64,000 nucleotides of DNA, from assembly GCA_900079765.1 (NCBI GenBank), contig LT599017.1, positions 2,325,766-2,389,765 of the forward strand, read 5' to 3'. Shown in pieces: positions 46,531-55,053 of the stretch; the stretch's first letter is position 1; each line of letters opens with the position of its first letter. The DNA comes from an uncultured Eubacteriales bacterium (GTDB lineage Bacteria > Bacillota > Clostridia > Oscillospirales > Oscillospiraceae). The notes under the pieces are model-generated. The model saw nothing but the letters and a program-made list of their open reading frames with translations, was not told the DNA's origin and made no database searches. A program made the position numbers and the translations under genes.

Positions 46531-47313
46531 TTAATTCCCACACTCAATAGATATCTCGTTAAACACCTTCAAGAGCTCCTCGATCTTATACCCAGCCTTC
46601 TCCTCCCCCGCCGCGTCGATAACACAGCGGCCCCTATCCATCATGACCAGCCGGCTCCCGTATTCCACGGCGAAACGGAGGTTGTGGGTAACCATGATGG
46701 CGGAGAGCTTTTTCTCCCTGACAATCCTGTCGGTGAGCTCCATGACGTTTTCGGCACTCTTGGGGTCCAAGGCCGCAGTGTGTTCGTCAAGCACCAATAG
46801 GTCGATGGGGGTCATGGCCGAGATGAGGAGAGCCAACGCCTGCCGTTGTCCACCGGAGAGGACGCCCACCTGCTGATGCAGCTTATCCTCCAACCCCAGA
46901 TGGAGCAACTCCAGCTGGCTCTTATAGTAGTCTACACGCCTGTGGTTCACTCCACGGGTAAGCCCGAACGCGCCCCCCTTACTGTCGGCCAGGGACATAT
47001 TCTCCAAGATGGTGAGCGTAGGGCAGGTGCCCTTGGCCGGATCCTGAAAGACCCGGCCGATGCGGGCGGCCCGGCGGTACTCAGGCATTTTAGTGATGTC
47101 CTTGCCCCCCAGGAGGATGGAGCCGCAGTCCACGGGGAGGCTGCCGCAGATGAGGTTTAACATAGTGGTCTTGCCGGAGCCGTTAGAGCCCACCACCGAG
47201 ATGAACTCCCCCTCACGGATGACGAAAGAGAAGTCCTCAAAAATCCCCATCTGGCTCACCGTGCCTGGGTTAAAGACCTTGTTTACATGGTCCAGGCGCA
47301 CAAGCTCAGGCAT
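46531..47313 (-). CDS. trpZ: ABC transporter ATPase, tryptophan-type uptake system
   Basis: ATPase of an ABC importer of the TrpXYZ/LivFG-like group. The 260-residue protein has Walker A GSNGSGKTT, Q-loop FQDPAKGT, signature LSGGQRQALALL, Walker B LLVLDEHTAALD and the switch histidine VTHNL. The ATG at 47313 overlaps the permease stop by 8 nt; the longer frame to 47340 is inside the permease gene. Assignment to tryptophan rests on the Trp T-box upstream of the operon. Confidence 0.88.
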   Translation of the reverse strand: MPELVRLDHVNKVFNPGTVSQMGIFEDFSFVIREGEFISVVGSNGSGKTTMLNLICGSLPVDCGSILLGGKDITKMPEYRRAARIGRVFQDPAKGTCPTLTILENMSLADSKGGAFGLTRGVNHRRVDYYKSQLELLHLGLEDKLHQQVGVLSGGQRQALALLISAMTPIDLLVLDEHTAALDPKSAENVMELTDRIVREKKLSAIMVTHNLRFAVEYGSRLVMMDRGRCVIDAAGEEKAGYKIEELLKVFNEISIECGN

Positions 47314-48202
47314 GGAGCACGCCCCCTTTCTTCCTGCCAAGCCGGTCGCTCAGCAGGGCGGCTACGAAGAGGGCCGCCATGGCAAGCTTGAGGGCGTTGG
47401 GCGGGAGGTAGAGCATAGCGATCAGGAGGATGGCCTTGTAGATGACGGTGCCCGCCAGAGCCTTGGTGGTGGTTCCCACCCGGCGCAGGCGGCCTAAGAC
47501 GCTGGTACCGATGATGACGGCGGCCAGAGCCTGCACCACCATGCCGGTGCCGATGCTGACACTGGCACTCTCGGCCTGCTGGGCGAAGACAGCCCCTGCC
47601 AGGGCGGTGCAGCCGTTGCCGATGGCGAGGCCAAGAATCTTCATCCGTCCCTGATCCCGGGCTAATGCGGTGACATACTGGGCGTTGTCCCCCGCGGCCC
47701 GGAGGAGAAGGCCCGACTTGGTCTTCAGGAACCAGTCCAGCAGCAGCTTGACGGCAATCACGAAGAGGAAAGTGACCAGCAACACCCGGTACTTGTAGAT
47801 CCCCTCCGGCAGGAGCGCTACCGGCCCGGAGGTAAAGATGGTGGGCTTATTATAAAACTGGAGGATGGCGGACCCACCCAGGATAAAGAGGTTCACCGAC
47901 CATAGCGCGGTCATGGTGATGATGCCGGAGAGGAGGTCCGCCACCTTGAGCTTAACGTGGAGGACCCCGGTGAACGCCCCCGCCAGCATCCCCAGCAGGA
48001 ACACCAGCACACAGGCAAGCCACGGGTTCACCCCGGCGGTGATGAGGGCGGCGGTGGCGCAGGCCCCCAGGGGAAAGGTGCCGTCCACGCTTAGATCCGG
48101 AAAATCCAATATCTTATAGGTGATGTAGACGCCCATGACCATAATGCCGTAGATAAAGGATTCCTCCAGCACGCTTTTCACCAGGCCGAGGATGATATCC
48201 AT
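47306..48202 (-). CDS. trpY: ABC transporter permease, tryptophan-type uptake system
   Basis: A 298-residue integral membrane protein of the LivH/BPD branched-chain permease superfamily with about eight hydrophobic segments; family features include LDFPDLSVDGTFPLGA and the EAA-like region GNGCTALAGAVFAQQAESASVSIG. It sits between the substrate-binding lipoprotein (33 bp upstream) and the ATPase (overlapping), so the three form one importer. Confidence 0.88.
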   Translation of the reverse strand: MDIILGLVKSVLEESFIYGIMVMGVYITYKILDFPDLSVDGTFPLGACATAALITAGVNPWLACVLVFLLGMLAGAFTGVLHVKLKVADLLSGIITMTALWSVNLFILGGSAILQFYNKPTIFTSGPVALLPEGIYKYRVLLVTFLFVIAVKLLLDWFLKTKSGLLLRAAGDNAQYVTALARDQGRMKILGLAIGNGCTALAGAVFAQQAESASVSIGTGMVVQALAAVIIGTSVLGRLRRVGTTTKALAGTVIYKAILLIAMLYLPPNALKLAMAALFVAALLSDRLGRKKGGVLHA

Positions 48203-48235
48203 GTTGTCGCTTCCTTTCAGTGGGACCGCTGAAAT

Positions 48236-49306
48236 TTACTGGTCCACGTTTTCAGCAGAGGAGTAGTCGGCGGGGAGAGTCATGCCGAACTTGTCGAAGT
48301 TAGCCTGGGAGTAAACGGGTACGGAATCGGCCACCACGGAAACCGGGATGGCGCTGGGATCGGCGCCATTCAGCACCTGGACGGCCAGATTGCCTGTCTC
48401 CACGCCGAGGGCCACGTAGTCCAGACTTTCAGAGGCCACGCAGCCGTTGCGGACCTGCTCGATCTCGCTGCCGAAGACGGGGATGCCGGCAGCGTCGGTG
48501 GCGTGGAGGAGGGTGGAGAGGTTGTTGACCACGTTGTTATCGGTGAAGTTATTGACGCAGTCCACTCCCTTGCCCACCAGGGCAGCTGCGCCGGAGGCGA
48601 CCTCGCTCTCATTGGTGATGCCCACGGCCTCGACGGTCAGGTCATATTTGGGGGCCAGCTCCTTAAAGGTCTCGAGAGCGGAGACCGAGTTGGGTTCGCT
48701 GGTGGTGTAGAGAACGCCTACGGTCTTGGCGTCTGGGAGCATGGCACGGATCATCTTGAGCTGGCCATCCAAATTGAGGGTGTCCGTCGTACCGGTGGTG
48801 CCGTTGCCGGGGTTTTCCAGGGTCTTGACCAGGCCCGCGGCCACGGGGTCGCTGACAGCGCAGAAGACGGTGGGGATACCGGAGTCCTTGGCGGCGGAGT
48901 AGGCGCTCATTGCGGCGGGCGTCGCCACGCCGATGATGAGGTCGTATTTAGAGGCCACCATGTTCTTGGCAATCATGTCGGCGGTCTCGGCCTGCCCCTG
49001 GGCGTTCTTCACATCAATGGTAACGCCGTTCTCGCTATCCTTATAACCGGCGGCCTCCAGGCCCTGAATGGTGCCTTCGGTGCAATTGTCAAGAGAGGGG
49101 TGGGGGGCATACTGGATGATGCCGATAGTGACGTTCTTTGTCTCAGCGCTGGGGCTGACGGCAGTGCTGGCGCTGGGGCTGGCGGAGCCCGAGGGCACTG
49201 CCGAGGGGGAGGCGCTGCCCCCTCCGGTGGAGCAGGCGGCAAGGGGCAGGGTCATGGCGGCGGCGGCGGCCAGAGACAGGAGTTTCTTTAGGGTGTGCTT
49301 TTTCAT
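48236..49306 (-). CDS. trpX: Substrate-binding lipoprotein, tryptophan-type uptake system
   Basis: Extracytoplasmic receptor of the importer (356 residues), of the ABC_sub_bind family (VTIGIIQYAPHPSLDNCTEG, VFCAVSDPVAAGLV, TVGVLYTTSEPNS, GCVASESLDYVALGV). The signal peptide ends in the lipobox LPLAAC, followed by a serine/alanine/proline linker. The family binds aromatic amino acids or related compounds in several bacteria. Control by a UGG-specifier T-box points to tryptophan. Confidence 0.9.
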   Translation of the reverse strand: MKKHTLKKLLSLAAAAAMTLPLAACSTGGGSASPSAVPSGSASPSASTAVSPSAETKNVTIGIIQYAPHPSLDNCTEGTIQGLEAAGYKDSENGVTIDVKNAQGQAETADMIAKNMVASKYDLIIGVATPAAMSAYSAAKDSGIPTVFCAVSDPVAAGLVKTLENPGNGTTGTTDTLNLDGQLKMIRAMLPDAKTVGVLYTTSEPNSVSALETFKELAPKYDLTVEAVGITNESEVASGAAALVGKGVDCVNNFTDNNVVNNLSTLLHATDAAGIPVFGSEIEQVRNGCVASESLDYVALGVETGNLAVQVLNGADPSAIPVSVVADSVPVYSQANFDKFGMTLPADYSSAENVDQ

Positions 49307-49370
49307 GGTGATTTCTCCTCAATTTAAATTTGGGCGGCAGATGGGCCAGCATAAGTGTTCGCAATAAAAC

Positions 49371-49655
49371 AAACAAAAAGACGCTCTCATCCCATTTCTG
49401 GGACAAAAGCGTCAGCTTCTGCGATACCACCCAAATTGACGTCCGAAGACGCCCACTCGTTTCACGTGCCATCACACGTGCCCGATGGATAACGGGTGGG
49501 AACCCGTCGGCATCTACTGGGATTACTCCGTTCAAGCCGCCCTCCGAAGTCCATTCACACCCCGCCTTGTATCCCGCTCACACTGTCCGGGACTCGCTTT
49601 GCCTTGGCCGCGGATGCTACTTCTCTCCGTCATAGGTTTGGTGCTATGTTGCTGT
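49371..49655 (-). promoter_or_regulatory. Tryptophan T-box riboswitch of the trpXYZ operon
   Basis: In the minus strand the leader shows the GAGAAGTA element, the specifier context GTGAA-TGG-ACTTCGGAG (TGG at 49551-49553, tryptophan), the antiterminator core GGGTGGTATCGC (near 49421-49432) and a terminator (GACGCT...AGCGTC with inner TCCC/GGGA, 49380-49413) followed by TTTTTGTTTG. Uncharged tRNA-Trp should allow read-through into trpX. Confidence 0.92.
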
Positions 49656-49660
49656 ATTGC

Positions 49661-49690
49661 ATTATAAGCACCCGCGGTCACATTTGTCAA
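49661..49690 (-). promoter_or_regulatory. Promoter of the trp T-box transcript
   Basis: TTGACA (49690-49685) and TATAAT (49666-49661) are spaced 18 nt on the minus strand, directly beyond the stop codon of the GntR-type gene. Confidence 0.85.
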
Positions 49691-49697
49691 CTACTTT

Positions 49698-50402
49698 TTA
49701 ACGATATCTTCCCTCCTCCCGCTCCATCAGAGGGGTGAGGGTGGCCCGGATGTTCTCCCTGGCCGTCGCAATATCCCGCACCCGGATGGCATGAAAAACC
49801 CGGGCGGCGTTCTCATAAATAGCTCGGTTTCCATCCCTGCGGGCAAACTGGGCCCACAAGGTCAGGTTGGGCACCCGGAACGCCTGGTAGATGAGGGGTA
49901 TGAGGGTGTTGCTCCCCAGTAAAGTCAGCTCGTGGTAAAAGGCGAAGGCCGCCTCGGCCACTGCCTGGGGGGCTTGGGCTCTCTCCAATTCGGCAAGCAG
50001 ACCCTCCAGCGCGGCGAGGCCCTCCTCGGTCAGCATGGGAATGGCCTGCTCCACCGCCAGTTGGTCGAAAATGAGCTTGATTTCCAGTATGGAGCGAATC
50101 TCCTCGGGCCGCAGCCGCCCGCCGTTATACTCCATAATAGAACGGATGGTCTCGGGCGTGCCCGTGCGGCGGTAGTCGGCCACGTAGACCCCCGCTCGGG
50201 GCTTTACGTGCAGAAAGCCCTTCCGGGCAAGGTCCGAGATACCCCCGTTCACCACCGCCCGGCTCACCTGCATCTGCTCGGCCAGCTCCCGCTCAGAGGG
50301 CAGCCGCTCCCCCACTGCAAGCTGGCCGGATAAAATCATGCTCTCCATCTCCCGGATGAAGAGTTCCTTCAGTGTGGGCGCACTCAGCTTTGAAAATTCC
50401 AT
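49698..50402 (-). CDS. GntR-family regulator, FadR/FCD subgroup
   Basis: The 234-residue protein has an N-terminal GntR winged helix (LKELFIREMESMILSGQLAVGERLPSERELAEQMQVSRAVV in parts) and a C-terminal all-helical FCD-type ligand domain. The ATG at 50402 has GGAGG 6 nt upstream. It is divergent from hypB, and a FadR-like inverted repeat TGGTATAACCA lies between the two starts. Its ligand is unknown; the neighbourhood suggests either autoregulation or control of the hypB operon. Confidence 0.9.
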   Translation of the reverse strand: MEFSKLSAPTLKELFIREMESMILSGQLAVGERLPSERELAEQMQVSRAVVNGGISDLARKGFLHVKPRAGVYVADYRRTGTPETIRSIMEYNGGRLRPEEIRSILEIKLIFDQLAVEQAIPMLTEEGLAALEGLLAELERAQAPQAVAEAAFAFYHELTLLGSNTLIPLIYQAFRVPNLTLWAQFARRDGNRAIYENAARVFHAIRVRDIATARENIRATLTPLMEREEGRYR

Positions 50403-50428
50403 TGCGGGCCTCCTATGTCTCCATGACA

Positions 50429-50441
50429 TTGGTATAACCAG
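50429..50441. promoter_or_regulatory. Candidate FadR-type operator
   Basis: TTGGTATAACCAG contains TGGT-ATA-ACCA, matching the TGGTNNNACCA half-site arrangement of FadR-subfamily GntR regulators, 27 nt upstream of the GntR gene start. A wider inverted repeat TGGTAT-N6-ATACCA overlaps it. Confidence 0.6.
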
Positions 50442-50535
50442 ATACCAGATTGAGATTATCACACTGTAAGCATAAAATCAAGGTCTATTTTTATCGATTT
50501 TCGCATAATTATTAAAGTAAATTGTCCGTTTTCCC

Positions 50536-50564
50536 TTGACATTACCCAAATGTTAAGTTAACAT
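50536..50564 (+). promoter_or_regulatory. Promoter of the hypB operon
   Basis: A perfect TTGACA (50536-50541) and a weak TAACAT (50559-50564) are spaced 17 nt. The weak -10 lies inside a palindrome, as expected for a regulated promoter. Confidence 0.6.
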
Positions 50565-50572
50565 TTTAACAA
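50548..50572. promoter_or_regulatory. Palindrome / Rex-like site over the hypB promoter
   Basis: AAATGTTAA-G-TTAACATTT (50548-50566) is a perfect 9-bp inverted repeat. Overlapping it, AAGTTAA-CATT-TTAACAA (50555-50572) matches the Rex consensus TTGTTAA-N4-TTAACAA at 12 of 14 arm positions. Either reading puts a binding site on the -10 element. Confidence 0.5.
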
Positions 50573-50641
50573 GATTTGTCCCATAAAATTCTGGTCCGAC
50601 CAGAACCCGCCGCCCCGCCGGGCAGAAAGGAAGGCACGACC

Positions 50642-51316
50642 ATGCAGGAATTCAAGGTGCTGGAGATCAAGCAGAGCGTGTTTGAAAACAACGACCGGGA
50701 CGCGGACCGCCTCCGGGAGGAACTGCGGGAGAAGAACATCTTCCTCCTCAACCTCATGTCCTCCCCCGGTGCGGGAAAGACCACCACCCTGACCCAAACC
50801 ATTAACCGTCTGAAGGACAGGCTGAATATCGCCGTTATGGAGGCCGACATCGACTCCGACGTGGACGCCCACACCATCGCCTCCACCGGGGCAAGGGTCA
50901 TCCAGCTCCACACCGGCGGCATGTGCCACCTGGACGCGGACATGACCCGTCAGGGATTAACGGGTCTGGGGGCTGAGGGGGCCGACCTGGTCGTTCTCGA
51001 AAATGTGGGAAATCTGGTCTGCCCAGCCGAGTTTGATACCGGCTCAACCAAAAACGCCATGATTTTAAGTGTACCCGAGGGGGACGACAAGCCCCTCAAG
51101 TACCCCCTGATGTTCAAGATCTGCGACGTGTTGCTGATCAATAAAACCGACACGCTCCACGTCTTTGACTTCAACATGGAGAAGTGTATCGAGCGGGTCA
51201 AAAAGCTCAACCCCAGCATTAAGGTCATCCCAATTTCGGCCAAGACCGGCGGAGGGATTGACGCGTGGTGCGACTGGCTGTACGGCGCGGTCAGTGAGTT
51301 CCGCTCTGGGAACTGA
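50642..51316 (+). CDS. hypB: Nickel-insertion GTPase HypB
   Basis: GTPase that, with HypA, delivers nickel to [NiFe]-hydrogenase and sometimes urease. The 224-residue protein has the P-loop SSPGAGKTTTL, the metal-binding GGMCHLD and VGNLVCPAEFD, and the NKTD specificity motif. It lacks the N-terminal CxxCGC nickel motif and any histidine-rich stretch, so it is a minimal form. I start at the ATG 50642, preceded by AAAGGAAGG. It is followed by a large iron-sulfur flavoprotein and hypA, not by hydrogenase genes. Confidence 0.94.
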   Translation: MQEFKVLEIKQSVFENNDRDADRLREELREKNIFLLNLMSSPGAGKTTTLTQTINRLKDRLNIAVMEADIDSDVDAHTIASTGARVIQLHTGGMCHLDADMTRQGLTGLGAEGADLVVLENVGNLVCPAEFDTGSTKNAMILSVPEGDDKPLKYPLMFKICDVLLINKTDTLHVFDFNMEKCIERVKKLNPSIKVIPISAKTGGGIDAWCDWLYGAVSEFRSGN

Positions 51317-51337
51317 AATTAAAGGAGGAACACAAGT

Positions 51338-54058
51338 ATGAGAGAGCTTACAAAAATGTGGTTCCCCGAGGGGTATGTCTGTCAGCATAACGAGAAGGTC
51401 ATGGCCCTGGCTAACCTCATCGGCCGGAAAAAGCCGGGCAAGGGCTTTGCCTGGGACGACCCGGAGTACGTTATCCTGGAGGCCGGCGTGGACGACGAGA
51501 TGGCCGAGATGGGCCTCGCCATGGGCTACTTCACCAAGCGTACCGCCCCCGAGATGGCCCGCCTCACCGGCAAGAGCGAGGAATACTGTCACGAGCAAAT
51601 GATGAAACTGGCGGTGTATGGCACCACCTTCGTCAACGTTATCAACGGGGTGGACACCTTCTGGCATGCTGAGAGCTGGATTCCCGGCGTAATGGAGATG
51701 ATCGTCAACAATCTCGACAACGTGAAGAATTACCCAATCGTTGCCTACGCGATGGAGGCTTACGGCCGTGTGCGCGGCCCTCTGAGCGCGGGCATGTTCC
51801 CCCCCGGCATCGGACTCATGCGGGTCATCCCCATCGAGTCCGCCATCGATGGCACCAGCCGCAGGGCAAGCTACGAGGAGGTCTCTACCTACCTCAACGA
51901 GAACACCATCTTCTCCTGCTCCCCCTGCTCCTGCCGGACCGACCGGGAGGCCATGGGCGAGGGCTGCGGCCACCTGAAGGAGGACATGTGCATCCAGCTC
52001 GGCCACGCCGCCGAGTACTACATCCGAACCGGCCGGGCCCGGGCCATCACCCGGGAGGAGGCCTTTGAGATTATCAAGCGCGCTGAAGAGAACGGCCTCA
52101 TGCACCAGATCCCAAACATTGACGGCTCGGGCAAGACCCACGCCATCTGCAACTGCTGCGGATGCTCCTGCCTGTCTCTGCGCACGGGTAGTATGTACAA
52201 GAACACGGACATGGTCCGCTCCAACTACGTCTCCCGCGTGGATAAGGAGAAGTGCGTGGCCTGCGGCCAGTGCGTGGAGCACTGTCCCGTCAACGCACTC
52301 AAGCTGGGGCAGAAGCTCTGCTCCACCGGACCCGTCACTGAGGATATCACCACCAAGCGCACCCCCCGCAACAACGAATGGGGCCAGAAGGACTGGAACC
52401 CCGATTACCGTACCAACCGTCAGGAGGTGGTGGACACTGGTACCGCCCCCTGCAAAACAAGCTGTCCCGCTCACATCGCCGTGCAGGGCTATATCAAGCT
52501 GGCCGCTCAAGGTAAGTACCGGGAGGCCCTCCAGCTCATTAAAATGGAAAACCCCTTTCCCGCCGTCTGCGGCCGGGTGTGCAACCGCCGGTGTGAGGAC
52601 GCCTGCACCCGCGGCAGCCTGGATGAGCCCATCGCCATCGACGAGATCAAGAAATTCATCGCCGAGCAGGACCTGGACGAAACGAGCCGTTTCATCCCCA
52701 AGAAGCGCCATGACTACAGCGACAAGAAGATTGCCATCGTAGGTGCCGGCCCGGCCGGCCTCTCCTGTGCCTACTACCTGGCTCAGGACGGGTACGACAT
52801 CACAGTATTTGAAAAACAGGAGCGCCTGGGCGGCATGCTAACCTTGGGCATCCCCTCCTTCGTCCTGGAGAAGAACGTGGTAGACGCCGAGATCGACGTC
52901 CTTCGGGAACTGGGCGTCAAGTTCAAAACCGGCGTAGAGGTCGGCAGGGACGTGACCCTGGACGAGTTGAGGGGCCAGGGCTACAAGGCCTTTTACCTGG
53001 CTGTGGGCGCCCAGCAGGGCCGTGGCCTGGGCTTAGAGGGAGAAGATGCCCAGGGGGTCCTCTCGGGCGTGGAGCTCCTCCGTCGGGTCAACCTGTCGGA
53101 GGAAAAGCTGGTCTCCGGCAAAGTGGTGGTCATTGGCGGCGGCAACGTGGCCATTGACGTGGCCCGCTCGGCCAGGCGCTGCGGTGGCGAGCAGGTAGAG
53201 CTGTACTGCCTGGAGAGCCGCGCTGAAATGCCTGCCCTGGACGAGGAGGTGGAGGCGGCCGAGCATGAGCATATCTCCATTCATAACGGCTGGGGCCCCA
53301 AGCGCATTCTCACTGAAAACGGCAAGGTCACCGGGGTGGAATTCAAGCGCTGCGTCAGCGTCTTTGACGAGAACCGCCGTTTCTCCCCCAAGTACGATGA
53401 GAACGACGTCATGGTCGTTCCTGCCGACTGGGTGGCCCTCTCCGTGGGCCAGGCTATCGACTGGGGAGGCCTCCTGGACGGGAGCTCAGCCGTCCTTGGC
53501 CGCAACAACACCATCCAGGTGGACGACTGGACCTACCAGACCGCCCAGAGCGACGTCTTCGCCGGCGGCGACGCGGTAACCGGCCCCAGGTTTGCCATCG
53601 ACGCCATCGCCGCCGGTAAACAGGGTGCCATCTCCATCCACCGTTTCGTCCAGCCCGGCCAGGATCTGCGCTTTGGCCGCAGCCGCCGGGAGTTTATAGA
53701 GCTGGATAAGTCCACCGCCGTGCTGGAGGGCTACGACAACACCCCCCGCCAGCGGCCCCAGGCGGCGGAAACTCCCGACGCCCCCTCCTTCCGGGACACC
53801 CGGGGCACCTTCACCGAGGAGCAGATGAAAAAAGAGAGCGAGCGCTGCCTGGGCTGTGGAGCCACGGTGGTGGACGAGTATATGTGCGTGGGCTGCGGCA
53901 TGTGCACCACAAAATGCAAGTTCGACGCTATCCGCCTAGAGCGGGCCTATGACAGCCCGGGCGTCGCCTTCCTGGACATCAAGAAGACCATCACCCCTCA
54001 CGTCCTCAAGCGCAAGGTGAAGATCACCGCCAAAAAGGTCTTCGGCGGGAAAGAGTAA
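51338..54058 (+). CDS. Multi-domain iron-sulfur flavoprotein, GltD-like NAD(P)H oxidoreductase fusion
   Basis: A 906-residue predicted cytoplasmic redox enzyme. Residues 1-300 form an unusual cysteine-rich module with CSPCSC near 194 and CNCCGCSC near 271; a [4Fe-4S] ferredoxin motif CVACGQCVEHCP is near 306. Then comes a GltD-like helical domain with cysteine motifs (CKTSCPAH near 371, CGRVCNRRCEDAC near 410), an FAD loop VGAGPAGLSCAYYL near 468, an NAD(P) loop VIGGGNVAIDVARSA near 597 and a C-terminal ferredoxin-like pair CLGCGA / CVGCGMCTTKC near 836-855. It should pass electrons between NAD(P)H and an unknown partner. It is flanked by hypB (21 bp) and hypA (3 bp), which is the notable point. 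Confidence 0.88.
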   Translation: MRELTKMWFPEGYVCQHNEKVMALANLIGRKKPGKGFAWDDPEYVILEAGVDDEMAEMGLAMGYFTKRTAPEMARLTGKSEEYCHEQMMKLAVYGTTFVNVINGVDTFWHAESWIPGVMEMIVNNLDNVKNYPIVAYAMEAYGRVRGPLSAGMFPPGIGLMRVIPIESAIDGTSRRASYEEVSTYLNENTIFSCSPCSCRTDREAMGEGCGHLKEDMCIQLGHAAEYYIRTGRARAITREEAFEIIKRAEENGLMHQIPNIDGSGKTHAICNCCGCSCLSLRTGSMYKNTDMVRSNYVSRVDKEKCVACGQCVEHCPVNALKLGQKLCSTGPVTEDITTKRTPRNNEWGQKDWNPDYRTNRQEVVDTGTAPCKTSCPAHIAVQGYIKLAAQGKYREALQLIKMENPFPAVCGRVCNRRCEDACTRGSLDEPIAIDEIKKFIAEQDLDETSRFIPKKRHDYSDKKIAIVGAGPAGLSCAYYLAQDGYDITVFEKQERLGGMLTLGIPSFVLEKNVVDAEIDVLRELGVKFKTGVEVGRDVTLDELRGQGYKAFYLAVGAQQGRGLGLEGEDAQGVLSGVELLRRVNLSEEKLVSGKVVVIGGGNVAIDVARSARRCGGEQVELYCLESRAEMPALDEEVEAAEHEHISIHNGWGPKRILTENGKVTGVEFKRCVSVFDENRRFSPKYDENDVMVVPADWVALSVGQAIDWGGLLDGSSAVLGRNNTIQVDDWTYQTAQSDVFAGGDAVTGPRFAIDAIAAGKQGAISIHRFVQPGQDLRFGRSRREFIELDKSTAVLEGYDNTPRQRPQAAETPDAPSFRDTRGTFTEEQMKKESERCLGCGATVVDEYMCVGCGMCTTKCKFDAIRLERAYDSPGVAFLDIKKTITPHVLKRKVKITAKKVFGGKE

Positions 54059-54061
54059 GCC

Positions 54062-54403
54062 ATGCATGAGTTAGGCATCATGTACCACGTGGTGGAGCAG
54101 GTCCTCCGCATCGCGGCCGGTAACGGCCTCACCCAAGTGGACACTCTTGTCCTCCAGGTGGGAGAGCTGTCCTCCGTTATCCCTCATTACTTAGAGGCCT
54201 GCTTCCCCGCAGCTGTCGACGGCACACTTCTGGAGAAGACCAAGCTTTCCATCGAGGTCCTTCCCGCCAACGGCCTGTGCTCTTCCTGCGGCAAGGTCTT
54301 CGGCCTGGTGGAGCACCACAGGACCTGCCCCCACTGCGGCGGCCGGGAGTACGAGACCCTGAGCGGCAGCGAATTTTACATCAAGGAGATCGTCGCCTGT
54401 TAA
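54062..54403 (+). CDS. hypA: Nickel metallochaperone HypA
   Basis: A 113-residue nickel carrier for hydrogenase or urease maturation. It begins MHELGIM, with His2 as the expected nickel ligand, and has a zinc site of two pairs CSSC and CPHC near residues 73-96. It starts 3 bp after the flavoprotein stop, so it is co-translated with it. Confidence 0.94.
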   Translation: MHELGIMYHVVEQVLRIAAGNGLTQVDTLVLQVGELSSVIPHYLEACFPAAVDGTLLEKTKLSIEVLPANGLCSSCGKVFGLVEHHRTCPHCGGREYETLSGSEFYIKEIVAC

Positions 54404-54441
54404 AAACCATAAATTGTTTTCAGATAGAGGAGTGACCTCCA

Positions 54442-55053
54442 TTGCCCGCCCTTTCAGAGCTGCGATATGAACCCGACCCGGCCCGGCAGACCCGGGACTT
54501 CTTCGACCGCCTTGCCCCCCAATGGGACGGTATGGCCCACGCGTCCGACGACAAGATCGACGCCATTCTCACCCAGGCCGGGGTACCCCATGGAGGGCGT
54601 ATCCTAGACGTGGCCTGTGGCACCGGCATCCTCTTCCCCGCCCTTTTCCGCCGCTCCCCCTCCCTTCTCCGGGCCATCGACCTGTCCCCCCGCATGGTAG
54701 CTCTGGCGCGGACGAAACACTCCGGCGCGGAGGTCACCGCCGAGGACTTTTATTCTTTCAGCCAGGGCGGCTTTGACTGCATAGTGGTCTACAATGCTTA
54801 CCCCCACTTCCTGGATAAGACCCTCTTTGCCGCCCAGGCCTACCGCTGCCTCAGGCCAGGTGGCAGGCTGGTCGTCGCCCATGGCTGCGGCAGGCGGGCG
54901 CTTAACAACCGGCACCACGCGGGCCCCGCCCAGGTCGTCTCCACCCCCCTCCTCTCCTGCACCGAGGAGTCCCTCCGCCTGGGTTACCGCTTCACCTTTG
55001 ACGTGATGGCGGACGAGGAGGATCGCTACATCCTCTCCGGAAGAAAAAAATAA
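54442..55053 (+). CDS. Class I SAM-dependent methyltransferase
   Basis: A 203-residue protein with the SAM-binding motif I DVACGTGILFPAL, an acidic motif II (AIDLSPRMVALA) and post-motif LRPGGRLVVAHGCGR. The substrate is unknown. The start is TTG, with GAGGAG 9 nt upstream. It lies 38 bp after hypA and may share its transcript; whether it belongs functionally to the hyp cluster is open. A strong terminator overlaps its stop codon. Confidence 0.88.
   Translation: MPALSELRYEPDPARQTRDFFDRLAPQWDGMAHASDDKIDAILTQAGVPHGGRILDVACGTGILFPALFRRSPSLLRAIDLSPRMVALARTKHSGAEVTAEDFYSFSQGGFDCIVVYNAYPHFLDKTLFAAQAYRCLRPGGRLVVAHGCGRRALNNRHHAGPAQVVSTPLLSCTEESLRLGYRFTFDVMADEEDRYILSGRKK

Noticed and set aside
51065-52711. 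A 548-codon minus-strand frame opposite hypB and the flavoprotein
   Set aside because: Composition (A, G, H, L, V, D-rich) is that of a reverse-frame shadow; the plus-strand genes carry complete motif sets.
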